Assembly: GCA_000509225.1 (NCBI GenBank)
Contig: BAOK01000001.1
Location: 1,116,001-1,180,000, forward strand
DNA length: 64,000 nucleotides
Direction: 5' to 3'
Source: Parvibaculaceae bacterium Mf 1.05b.01
GTDB lineage: Bacteria > Pseudomonadota > Alphaproteobacteria > Parvibaculales > Parvibaculaceae
In this document: in pieces, positions 55,110 to 63,098 of the stretch
How the letters are laid out: every line of letters begins with the position of its first letter
How positions within the stretch are numbered: position 1 is the stretch's first letter
The notes under the pieces: generated by a model
Told to the model about the DNA's origin: nothing
The model's database searches: none
Seen by the model: the letters and a program-made list of their open reading frames with translations, nothing else
Made by a program: the position numbers and the translations under genes

Positions 55110-55616
55110 ATGTTTCATCGACGTATCTGGAGATATAAATGGATCGTATTGGAGCCTTTTGAAAAACATCTGGGCGGCGTCAAATTTTCGGAGATCACCG
55201 GGCCCCACGAGAAACGCTATCAGTTTGATCCTGCAGTGGGTGACCTCAACTCACCGCTCTGTGTGTCAATTGCCTATGCCAGAAGAACATGGCAGGGCGA
55301 AACAAAACCCTGTTCGAAAGCAAAAGCCACCCATTTGATTGTTCGGCCTCATCTGCGTAAGGAGTATTCTAAACCTCTAAGCAATTCAGCATGGAACACC
55401 CGGAATGTTCTATATCGATTCAAAGACCGTTTGTCCGGTTCCGTGAAACACTTCACGGGGGAAACAGAAACCAGCGATTCACTCGTTCAGTGGGTGGGAA
55501 TTGAGCTTGTTTTGAGCGTTGCCGACATCGAACAATCTCCAGACCAAACCTACTCTGCATGGCAAAATGTGGTTTCACCTAATTGCTCCGAATACGACCT
55601 AATTTCACCGGCCTGA
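55110..55616 (+). CDS. Orphan protein, tandem copy A
   Basis: 168 residues from the ATG at 55110; a TTG at 55098 is also possible. I do not recognise a family. Aligned with copy B, the first 85 or so residues match without a gap: MF at 1-2, KW at 10-11, VL at 13-14, FSE near 26, EK at 34-35, Cys51, YAR at 56-58, WQG at 61-63, PC at 67-68, KAT at 72-74 and LIVRPHL at 76-82. The second half aligns loosely. No signal peptide or membrane segment. Conserved Cys51, Cys68, Trp61, Arg79 and His81 are candidates for function. Upstream sequence is AT-balanced with a weak TTGAGC ribosome site. Confidence 0.7.
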   Translation: MFHRRIWRYKWIVLEPFEKHLGGVKFSEITGPHEKRYQFDPAVGDLNSPLCVSIAYARRTWQGETKPCSKAKATHLIVRPHLRKEYSKPLSNSAWNTRNVLYRFKDRLSGSVKHFTGETETSDSLVQWVGIELVLSVADIEQSPDQTYSAWQNVVSPNCSEYDLISPA

Positions 55617-55825
55617 TTTTTTGAGCGCGTTTTTAGACACTTCTGTCTATTCACCTATTTGCCAGTGTAATACTTGCTTATAGGTCGATACCGATTTCCA
55701 TTCTAATCAACGCTGCACTCATACATTGTCAATAACTCGCCTCTAGTTTTCGCTTCTGTGTGGTGCTCGGCATAAGCCAATTGGGACTAATTTTGTGCCG
55801 CACGGGTGATGACGGGAGGCGTACG
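55617..55825. other. Non-coding gap between orphan copies
   Basis: About 210 bases, more AT-rich than the surroundings, so each copy may have its own promoter. No clear hairpin or direct repeat seen. Confidence 0.4.
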
Positions 55826-56476
55826 GTGTTTGAGGCAAAGGTCAGTGACCTGAAATGGCGGGTGCTCGCGCGGTTTGAGCGTGAGCAAAATACGCTTGCC
55901 TTTTCTGAAGCTGTTAGTAGCCAAGAAAAACACCACCACTATGAAAGTGAAACACCGTTTGCCGATACGACGTTCTGTATCGCCACGGTGTATGCCCGTA
56001 AGAACTGGCAGGGCGTCGTGACCCCTTGTGCCAGAAATAAGGCCACACGCCTCATTGTCCGTCCGCATCTTTGCTGGGAGTTTCCGGAAGGGTTTGTCTG
56101 TGACAATGGAGGCATCCCCTGGCTCCATGAGATGTTCGAACTACATGCACGTCGTTTTTTCGACGCCTATGCGGGAACCAGAACGCATTCAGGCAAGACA
56201 ACCTACTTTGTCGGTGTCGAAACCATCATGAGTGCGCGCGACATTCAAGAGAATGCCGGGGCACCATTTGAGCTATGGAACCGGGCAGTCGCCTCCTATC
56301 TCTCCAGGTCGAATAGTGATGACGGGCTCGTATCAAACTCTAGCCAGAGGCCTTTGAAAACGCCTCTACCAATTGGCGACGGAGCAGCTTCCCGTTGGGC
56401 GAACGGGGTAGCGTTTCAACGAAGACCACTTCGCGGGGCTGCTTATAGGTGGCAAGGTGGTCAGCCGTGTGGCTGA
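55826..56476 (+). CDS. Orphan protein, tandem copy B, with antisense C-terminal extension
   Basis: 216 residues from a GTG at 55826, which has a strong GGGAGG site six bases upstream and gives an N-terminus (MFEAKVSDLKW) that aligns exactly with copy A (MFHRRIWRYKW). A longer GTG start at 55760 is less likely. It carries all the residues shared with copy A, including Cys51, WQG, PC at 67-68 and KATRLIVRPHL. Homology to copy A fades near residue 170. The remaining 45 residues lie antisense to the last 137 bases of the convergent acyl-CoA ligase gene and look like read-through. No family recognised. Confidence 0.65.
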   Translation: MFEAKVSDLKWRVLARFEREQNTLAFSEAVSSQEKHHHYESETPFADTTFCIATVYARKNWQGVVTPCARNKATRLIVRPHLCWEFPEGFVCDNGGIPWLHEMFELHARRFFDAYAGTRTHSGKTTYFVGVETIMSARDIQENAGAPFELWNRAVASYLSRSNSDDGLVSNSSQRPLKTPLPIGDGAASRWANGVAFQRRPLRGAAYRWQGGQPCG

Positions 56477-57914
56477 GGATGGAGGCCACATCCGCTGTTT
56501 CTAGATCAGCCGGGACAACAAACGCCGCGATAATTGACACGTCGGATCTGACCTGAATTTCGCACACACCTACCTCGGCTACATTTGGGTGGGTTGCGAT
56601 GACTGTTTCCACTTCTAAAGGTGAAACACGGTAGCCCATTGCGTTCATCACATCGTCTGCACGGCCTTCATACCAAAGGTAGCCATCTTCATCGAAGCGA
56701 GCGAGATCACCGCCAACAAACCAGTCGCCACGATAAACAGCTGCGTCTTCATCGGGGCGATTCCAATATCCAAGCATCAAACCCGGGTCAGATCGATGGA
56801 TAGCCAAGAGCCCGATCGCCCCGGTGGGCAGGGGGTCGTTATTGCTAGTGTCTTCGACATCAAGGATCGATATCGCCCGACCTGGCTGCGGCTTGCCGGG
56901 GCTACCTTCCCGGTTCTGCATACCGGGTCCCGTTGAAACGTAGGTTGAGCATTCGCTCATGCCGAGCGCTTCATAGAGATTGGTACCTGTTACCTTCTGC
57001 CAGCCTTGCAGCAGGGCTGGTGACAGCGCTTCACCCGCTGTCAAACCGTGCCGAAACCTCCCCAAATCTACCGCCGACAGATCGCAATATTTCAAAATTT
57101 GTCGATATAGAGAGGGAACTGCCGCGAGCAAGGTTGCCTGATATCTCTCCAGTAGAAGCGGCCAGACCTGAACATCCTTATTGCCGGTAAAGAGAACTGT
57201 TGTTGCTCCGTTGGCCCAAGGATCCGTCAGTCCGACACCCAAAGTGTAAGTCCAGTTGAAGGCGCCCGCGTGGAGAACAACATCGTCCTCCCTGATGCCA
57301 TACCATCCCTGATACATTGGGCGCCGCCCCCAAGCCGCTCTGTGGGCGTGCAAGACTCCTTTGGGTGTGCCGCTGGTTCCAGATGTATAGACGAGATAGC
57401 CCGGGTCATCTGCCCGCGTACCCGCATAATCGACGGACCGAGCATAGGTGATCATTTTCTCTATTTCGTCCGACGTAAAGCGCATAGCGTCGCCGGTCGA
57501 CATGTCAAACTCATCAGCGATCGCGATCGCACGGGCGCCGGAATCCTCCAGCAGAAATCCTGCTTCTTCGGAAGTAAGCTGCGAAGAGGCTGGCAGCGGA
57601 ACGATGCCAGCGGCAAGTGCACCGAAAAACAAAAGTGCGTAGGTGCTTGTGTTCGGGAGACGGATCATGAGGCGGTCGCCCGGGCTCAAGCCTGAGTCAA
57701 GGAGTGCGGCGGCAATGCGCCGTACCGCATTATCCAGCTGTCCATAGGTCCACTGTTCCGCAGCGTCCTTTGGTGCTTTTTCATCTTGCACCACGATCAG
57801 AGCGATCTTGTCGGGACTTGCCGCTGCGTTGGTCGCCAGGCAGTAGCGCGCCATATTAAAGTCGGCAGGCGGGAGTGGCCCTGAAAAAGCTTGGGGTCTT
57901 TCCGTTGGTTTCAT
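56340..57914 (-). CDS. Acyl-CoA synthetase (AMP-forming), benzoate-CoA-ligase-like
   Basis: 524 residues. Adenylate-forming enzyme with ATP loop VYTSGTSGTPKG, GMSECSTYV in the A5 position, GDLARFDEDGYLWYEGRADD and the C-terminal catalytic Lys in PRSPNGKLLRR. The length and GTSGTPKGVLHAHRA pattern resemble aryl- or medium-chain acyl-CoA ligases. The substrate acid is unknown. It converges on orphan copy B, and its start faces a GNAT gene about 60 bases away. Confidence 0.94.
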   Translation of the reverse strand: MKPTERPQAFSGPLPPADFNMARYCLATNAAASPDKIALIVVQDEKAPKDAAEQWTYGQLDNAVRRIAAALLDSGLSPGDRLMIRLPNTSTYALLFFGALAAGIVPLPASSQLTSEEAGFLLEDSGARAIAIADEFDMSTGDAMRFTSDEIEKMITYARSVDYAGTRADDPGYLVYTSGTSGTPKGVLHAHRAAWGRRPMYQGWYGIREDDVVLHAGAFNWTYTLGVGLTDPWANGATTVLFTGNKDVQVWPLLLERYQATLLAAVPSLYRQILKYCDLSAVDLGRFRHGLTAGEALSPALLQGWQKVTGTNLYEALGMSECSTYVSTGPGMQNREGSPGKPQPGRAISILDVEDTSNNDPLPTGAIGLLAIHRSDPGLMLGYWNRPDEDAAVYRGDWFVGGDLARFDEDGYLWYEGRADDVMNAMGYRVSPLEVETVIATHPNVAEVGVCEIQVRSDVSIIAAFVVPADLETADVASILSHTADHLATYKQPREVVFVETLPRSPNGKLLRRQLVEAFSKASG

Positions 57915-57976
57915 AAGCTTGGTCTACAGGGGCTATCAGACATTGCCAAGTATTGGCACGAGATTTTGGGGGTAGG

Positions 57977-58408
57977 GTGGGAACATCAGTTGAGGGAAGG
58001 ACCGGCATCAATGTAAAGGCCGGCGGGCTGACACCTGACAGATACCAATTGATCGCTGACGGTGTTGGCTGGGAGTCGCGTAGCACCAGTCAGGCTCGTG
58101 ACCTGATCGTCAATGCCAGGCATGTTGTGACTGCGTGGGATCAGGGCGCGCTTGCTGGCATGGGAAGAGCCAGTGGCACTGGTGCTCACTACGCCCACCT
58201 GTCTGACATCGCTGTCCTCCCTCATCTCCAAGGCCAAGGGGTTGGACGCGCTATCCTGCAGCATTTACTCAAACTCGTGGATCGAGAAATCCGCGATGAT
58301 GCCACCGTGACATTGCATGCAACGCCCGGCACCGAACCGTTTTATGAACAATTTGGATTCAGTGCCTCCGCCACTCCGTTCCTAATGACCAGATCTCGAC
58401 AGGAATAA
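57977..58408 (+). CDS. GNAT family N-acetyltransferase
   Basis: About 143 residues from a GTG at 57977; a TTG at 57953 is an alternative, and neither has an ideal ribosome site. The acetyl-CoA-binding motif is clear: LSDIAVLPHLQGQGVGRAIL, followed by ATPGTEPFYEQFGF, the usual GNAT C-terminal signature. Small soluble acetyltransferase with unknown acceptor. It diverges from the acyl-CoA ligase gene. Confidence 0.88.
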   Translation: MGTSVEGRTGINVKAGGLTPDRYQLIADGVGWESRSTSQARDLIVNARHVVTAWDQGALAGMGRASGTGAHYAHLSDIAVLPHLQGQGVGRAILQHLLKLVDREIRDDATVTLHATPGTEPFYEQFGFSASATPFLMTRSRQE

Positions 58409-58513
58409 GCAGTGCGCCCCTGCGTCACTCAGGCGGAGTGGTCTGCATGGTTTACGCAGCCCCTCTCGCGAGGGTAAAACCTTAACAAGAAACGCAAAAT
58501 CAGGGAGAATGTC

Positions 58514-59644
58514 ATGGGTAAGGGACCGCTCTCAGGAGTGAAAATCGTAGAATTCGCAGGGATCGGTCCGGGACCGTTTTGTGGCATGCTTCTATCCGAC
58601 ATGGGTGCAGATGTCGTGCGCATCGACCGCAAAGGCGGCGGCGGAGGCTCGAAATTTGAAGTTGGCGCCCGAGGGCGCCGGTCTGTCGCGATGGACCTGA
58701 AAAATCCTGAAGCTGTTGAAGCCTGTCTGAAGCTGATCGAAGAAGCGGACATGCTTCAGGAAGGCTTCCGTCCCGGCGTAATGGAGCGCCTTGGCCTTGG
58801 CCCTGACGTGTGCCTCAAGCGGAACCCGAAACTGGTCTATGGTCGCATGACCGGCTGGGGACAATATGGCCCGCTGGCTCAGGCCGCTGGGCACGATATC
58901 AACTATATCTCTCTGACAGGCGCACTTCATGCGATTGGTCGGCCTGGTGAGAAACCGGTACCACCTCTCAATCTTGTCGGCGATTTTGGTGGCGGTGCGC
59001 TTTATCTGGCACTCGGAATGGTCTCAGCACTCACCAGCGCGCGAACGACAGGCAAGGGTCAGGTCGTGGATTGCGCGATGACGGATGGGTCCGCATCGCT
59101 CATGTCAATGTTCTTTGGCTTCACCGCATCAGGCATGTGGCAGCCGGAAAAGGGCACCAACATGCTGGACGGCGGTGCGCATTTTTACGACACCTATGAA
59201 ACCTCTGATGGGAAATACATCTCCATTGGATCCATCGAGCCTCAATTCTATGCGCTCCTACGCGAAAAGGCCGGCCTTACCGAAGACCTGTGGGACGCGC
59301 AGATGGACCGAGCAAAATGGCCTGAGATGAAAGCGGAGGTTGAAGCGGTTTTCAAAACGAAAACACGTGATGAATGGTCCAAACTGATGGAAGGGACGGA
59401 CATTTGTTTCGCCCCTGTCCTTGGACTTGATGAAGCGATGGATCACCCCCACAACAAAGAGCGACAGACGATCGTCGAAATTGACGGCGTGCAACAGCCA
59501 AACGTCGCGCCGCGCTTCTCGGGCACACCCTCTGAGATTCAGGGACCACCTCCAAGCGTTGGTGCTCACAATGAAGAGGCGCTATCGGATTGGGGATTCA
59601 CCTCAAGTGATATTGACGCCTTGAAATCATCTGGCGCAATTTAG
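58514..59644 (+). CDS. CaiB/BaiF family CoA-transferase or alpha-methylacyl-CoA racemase
   Basis: 376 residues. The N-terminus ([20 protein letters not shown]) and the segments [27 protein letters not shown] and [16 protein letters not shown] match the alpha-methylacyl-CoA racemase branch, which epimerises 2-methyl-branched acyl-CoA; His and Asp of GHDINY and Asp of GDFGGG are the usual catalytic residues. GGGAGAATGTC precedes the ATG. A racemase would fit degradation of branched or isoprenoid lipids. Followed by a truncated phosphatase gene. Confidence 0.94.
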   Translation: MGKGPLSGVKIVEFAGIGPGPFCGMLLSDMGADVVRIDRKGGGGGSKFEVGARGRRSVAMDLKNPEAVEACLKLIEEADMLQEGFRPGVMERLGLGPDVCLKRNPKLVYGRMTGWGQYGPLAQAAGHDINYISLTGALHAIGRPGEKPVPPLNLVGDFGGGALYLALGMVSALTSARTTGKGQVVDCAMTDGSASLMSMFFGFTASGMWQPEKGTNMLDGGAHFYDTYETSDGKYISIGSIEPQFYALLREKAGLTEDLWDAQMDRAKWPEMKAEVEAVFKTKTRDEWSKLMEGTDICFAPVLGLDEAMDHPHNKERQTIVEIDGVQQPNVAPRFSGTPSEIQGPPPSVGAHNEEALSDWGFTSSDIDALKSSGAI

Positions 59645-59656
59645 TAGAGGCGTTCC

Positions 59657-60109
59657 ATGTCTGCATTGCCTGGTACAACAGGCCGTCGGCGTATCTATCT
59701 GATGCGCCACGGTCATGTTGACTATTTCGGAAAAGAAATCAGGGAGGCAGGGGGCGACTTTTCTGTCGTGCCCCTAACGCCGCTTGGCCAGGAGCAGGCA
59801 AAGGCTGCTGGCATTGCCCTGTCGCACGTCGCTTTCGACCGGGCTGTTTGTTCCGGCTATCCGCGAACACAACAGACGGCAGAATATGTTCTGGCAGCAC
59901 AACCGTCTGATGGGGCGCCTGCCCTGGAAGTCGATGCCGGTCTGGTAGAGGTGCATGGCGGCGATTATGGTCACGTCAAAAACCGGGCTGAGATGGCGGC
60001 CAAAATGGCTTTTCATTTCGACATTGCAGGAGAACCCGGGGCCTCCATGCTCCCTGGCGGAGAAGTGTTTGCTGAGGCCATGGCGCGCTCTGTCGCGTCA
60101 ATTACGTGA
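59657..60109 (+). pseudogene. Truncated histidine phosphatase family protein
   Basis: 150 codons. The N-terminal half of a phosphoglycerate-mutase-like phosphatase is clear: YLMRHGHVDYF with the phosphorylated His, then FDRAVCSGYPRTQQTAEYV and an LVEVHGGDYG region. The frame stops after ARSVASIT, before the second catalytic His (usually in a V-A-H-x-G motif), which I cannot find in any frame of the following 150 bases. Family members are about 200 residues or more, so this is probably a gene shortened by deletion rather than a simple frameshift. It may still be translated, since it follows the CaiB/BaiF gene by only 12 bases. Confidence 0.6.
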
Positions 60110-60258
60110 AGCACGGCATGAACATGAACAGCCTGGAAAGCATTTTCGCCAGGGATCCAGCCTGATTCTCAATCCGGCGCAACGGGGATTTCCGGGCCGC
60201 GTGACTTCTATCTCCGTCGTGATAGGATTCCGCTTCTCGACTTCGGAGGAGATGTGTC

Positions 60259-60849
60259 ATGGGACGGGAATTTCACGGAACGGTTGATCATCTAGATGAG
60301 ATGAAGACGCCAGCGCCAGCGATCAAAGGCATGCATCACATGGCCTATCGCTGCCGCGATGCGGAAGAAACCAAGAAATTCTACGGCGACATTCTGGGTC
60401 TGAAGCCTGCCGCAGCGCTGGCGTTTGACAAAGACCCGAGCGGCGCTGACAGGCCTTACATGCATCTCTTCTTTGAGATGGGCGATGGCAATTATATCGC
60501 CTTCTTTGACGCACCCTCGAGTGCGGATGAAGATCATTTCAACATTAAGGACGGGATTGAGAACTATCACTTCGCCTTTGAAGTTGCCTCAATGGATGAA
60601 CAGAAAAAGTTCATGGACCGCCTCGCCGAAGCGAAGGTGCCGTGCTTCGGCCCCATCGACCATGAGTTCTGCCATTCCATCTATTTCTTCGACCCAAGCG
60701 GACTTGCCTGCGAAATCACTGTTCGAGACGAGAGCCATGACGCCTATCTCGACAATGAGGCAGCGCACATGGAAAAGCATATTCGGGAATGGGAAGAGAA
60801 GACGCGCGCAATCAAACAGGCGCGTCTTCAACTATTTGCAGCAGATTAA
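60259..60849 (+). CDS. VOC family (glyoxalase/extradiol dioxygenase fold) protein
   Basis: 196 residues with a strong GGAGGAGATG ribosome site. One VOC module with a His in GMHHMAYRC, a second in NYHFAFEV and an acidic ligand in ACEITV, the usual 2-His-1-carboxylate metal set. Long C-terminal helix (AAHMEKHIREWEEKTRA). It could be a lyase, dioxygenase or epimerase; methylmalonyl-CoA epimerases and ring-cleaving enzymes share the fold. Converges on the amidohydrolase with a four-base overlap. Confidence 0.9.
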   Translation: MGREFHGTVDHLDEMKTPAPAIKGMHHMAYRCRDAEETKKFYGDILGLKPAAALAFDKDPSGADRPYMHLFFEMGDGNYIAFFDAPSSADEDHFNIKDGIENYHFAFEVASMDEQKKFMDRLAEAKVPCFGPIDHEFCHSIYFFDPSGLACEITVRDESHDAYLDNEAAHMEKHIREWEEKTRAIKQARLQLFAAD

Positions 60850-62024
60850 CCCACCCGGGCTTCAGGGAAGAGGCGCAAGAAGTTCTCCGCATAAAAGTTG
60901 TCTTTGATGGCTTCCGATCTATCCGACAGGTATTTTTCGAACTTCCGGATCGGATCGCGACCACCCTCGACATGTGGGTAGTCACTGCTGAAGAGGTAAA
61001 GCTCTGAATTCGAGTCATCTATCAAGCGGGACACATCTTCATGCGGGAAGGGTGTGAAGCCCATTTGTTGTGTCAGCTGTTCAGACGGCTTGCGGTCGAA
61101 CCGAATAGATTCATCAACCCGGCTGTAGATCTTGGTGATGTCATCGAGTCGCCGAAGCATTTCTGGCACCCAGCCTGCGCCTAGTTCTACCGCTGCACCG
61201 CGCAGGTTTGGGTGGCGCTCAAACACGCCGTCCATCACCATCATGCTGACGAAGGTTTCCGGAGGCTGATGCATAAGGGCTGCATCTTTGCTCCGTACAT
61301 TCTCGCCGCCGCCCATCCAGTCTTTCACTGCCTTGCGGCCGTTATTGCTCCAGGATTTGAGCGCCTGAAGTGGTGAACCACCAACATGAAGGACGAAGGG
61401 CGTGCCGCTTTCTGCAAGCCTTGCCCAGAAGGGCTCCAGGTCCACGTGACCAGGTGCAAACCCGATTGGTGCGCGGTGGGGGACCCAGATTGCTTCCATA
61501 CCGTTTTTCAATGCGAATTCGAGCTCTTCAATCGCAAGTGCTGGATCGTCCAACGGAACAACACCGACGCCCATCAAGCGGTCATCGTCAGAGCAGAAGT
61601 CGGCCATGTGACGGTTGTGGGCGCGGGTCGCGCCATACCGGAGCTCAGAAGAGGTCTTCGAGCTTGGATGGAAAGGCATGACCACAGAGTGGGTCGCGAA
61701 GACGAGCTGCTTCTTGAAGCCCAGCATGTCCATGGCAACCTTGCGGTCCGACTTGTCAAAGGCCCCAAGCGCCTGAATTTCTTTAGACGTGTTGATCAGG
61801 GTGTCGCCCAGATCGATCATGCTCTGAACATGTTCGCGGCTATGCTTACCTCCCTGATCCATAATAGCGGCGACTTCTTCGTCTGTGACGAGCGAGGCGC
61901 TGTAGCTCACCTCCGGAATTTGATCCCGCAGCTTTGGGTCCGCGTAGTCCTTCAAAAAATTCGGCAGCTCCATAATGTGGCTGTCTGCGTCATAAAAGGC
62001 GCGTGTATCCGGGGCGTATGCCAT
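60846..62024 (-). CDS. Amidohydrolase family protein
   Basis: 392 residues from the ATG at 62024, with GGGAGGAATTG upstream; a frame open to 62129 is less likely. The N-terminal strand motif is FYDADSHIME (D-x-H), followed by THSVVMPFHP, PFVLHVGGSP and a late FSSDYPHVEGGRDP with the metal-linked Asp, matching the amidohydrolase_2 (ACMSD-like) group. Such enzymes hydrolyse or decarboxylate; the substrate is unknown. It stands in a catabolic cluster with nitronate monooxygenase. Confidence 0.94.
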   Translation of the reverse strand: MAYAPDTRAFYDADSHIMELPNFLKDYADPKLRDQIPEVSYSASLVTDEEVAAIMDQGGKHSREHVQSMIDLGDTLINTSKEIQALGAFDKSDRKVAMDMLGFKKQLVFATHSVVMPFHPSSKTSSELRYGATRAHNRHMADFCSDDDRLMGVGVVPLDDPALAIEELEFALKNGMEAIWVPHRAPIGFAPGHVDLEPFWARLAESGTPFVLHVGGSPLQALKSWSNNGRKAVKDWMGGGENVRSKDAALMHQPPETFVSMMVMDGVFERHPNLRGAAVELGAGWVPEMLRRLDDITKIYSRVDESIRFDRKPSEQLTQQMGFTPFPHEDVSRLIDDSNSELYLFSSDYPHVEGGRDPIRKFEKYLSDRSEAIKDNFYAENFLRLFPEARVG

Positions 62025-62180
62025 AATCAATTCCTCCCATTTTGATTGCAGAGAGCCTAAAGGGAGTTTGGTGAACACGAAAGCGGAACTGTTGGCGTCG
62101 CGATCAGTCGACTTTGTGCGCCGCAGCAAAGCATGTACAACGCGCCCAGTTCAAAAGTCACTTAGGTGATCTTCGGAGCA

Positions 62181-63098
62181 TTAGGCTGATTGATACTCAT
62201 CGTTTAGTCGATCAACCAATGATTTGACGCTCTCTACCCGCTCTATCGCGCCCACGCCATGGCCCGCCGACCATGTATTGGCCCATCTTTTCACACCAGA
62301 CTGTGGGTCGGTGAAATCCACGTCTGGATCAGTCTCAAGTGCATTGGGGTCCATGCCCGCTGTAATGAGCGATTGGCGCAGCCAGTTCGCATGAACGCCC
62401 GTTACAGCGTTTGTGAGAATAAGATCATCAATGGTGCTGTCGACCAGCATTTGCCGATAGTCGGTATGTGCCAGGCTTTCATTTGTCGCAATGAACCGTG
62501 TGCCCATATAGGCAAGGTCTGCGCCGAGCACTTCCGCTGCTTTGATCGCCCGACCGTCACCAATGCCCCCACCCAGGACAATCGTGCCGTCGAAAAACTC
62601 GCGCACTGCTGGGACGAACGCAAACCCCGTCATGTTGCCCGTGTGGCCACCAGCACCGGCAGCAACAAGAACAAGGCCATCAACACCTGCCTCGGCCGCT
62701 TTGCGAGCAAAGCGCACTGAGTTCACATCCGCAAACACAGCGCCCCCATAAGCGTGAACCCGATCAACAATTTTGCGCGGACTCCCCAGCGCGGTAATCA
62801 CCAGCGGTACTTTGTATTTTTCAACCAGAGCGAGATCATATTCGAGACGATCATTCGATGGATGAACGACAAGATTTGCGGCGAGGGGCCCCGCATCTCG
62901 GACGTCGGCCAACCTGCTGGTGATTTCGTCCAGCCACTCGTCGAGGATCGCAGGCGTTCGAGCGTTTGGTGTGGGGAAGCTCCCAACAATTCCTTCCTGG
63001 CACGCTGCTACAACAAGGTCAGGTCCTGAAACCAGAAACATCGGGGCCGCAATCAGCGGTAGTTTCAACTTTCCTTGCAGGCGTTCGGGCAGCGGCAT
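62181..63098 (-). CDS. Nitronate monooxygenase
   Basis: FMN-dependent enzyme that oxidises alkyl nitronates. 305 residues, TIM-barrel: the N-terminal PLIAAPMFLVSGPDLV, the flavin-phosphate motif VAAGAGGHTG and VLGGGIGDGRAIKAAEVLGADL. These match the 2-nitropropane dioxygenase family. A ribosome site (GGAGG) lies inside the last codons of the upstream peptide-binding gene, whose stop directly abuts this ATG, so the two are translationally coupled. Some members act as enoyl reductases, which cannot be excluded. Confidence 0.94.
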   Translation of the reverse strand: MPLPERLQGKLKLPLIAAPMFLVSGPDLVVAACQEGIVGSFPTPNARTPAILDEWLDEITSRLADVRDAGPLAANLVVHPSNDRLEYDLALVEKYKVPLVITALGSPRKIVDRVHAYGGAVFADVNSVRFARKAAEAGVDGLVLVAAGAGGHTGNMTGFAFVPAVREFFDGTIVLGGGIGDGRAIKAAEVLGADLAYMGTRFIATNESLAHTDYRQMLVDSTIDDLILTNAVTGVHANWLRQSLITAGMDPNALETDPDVDFTDPQSGVKRWANTWSAGHGVGAIERVESVKSLVDRLNDEYQSA

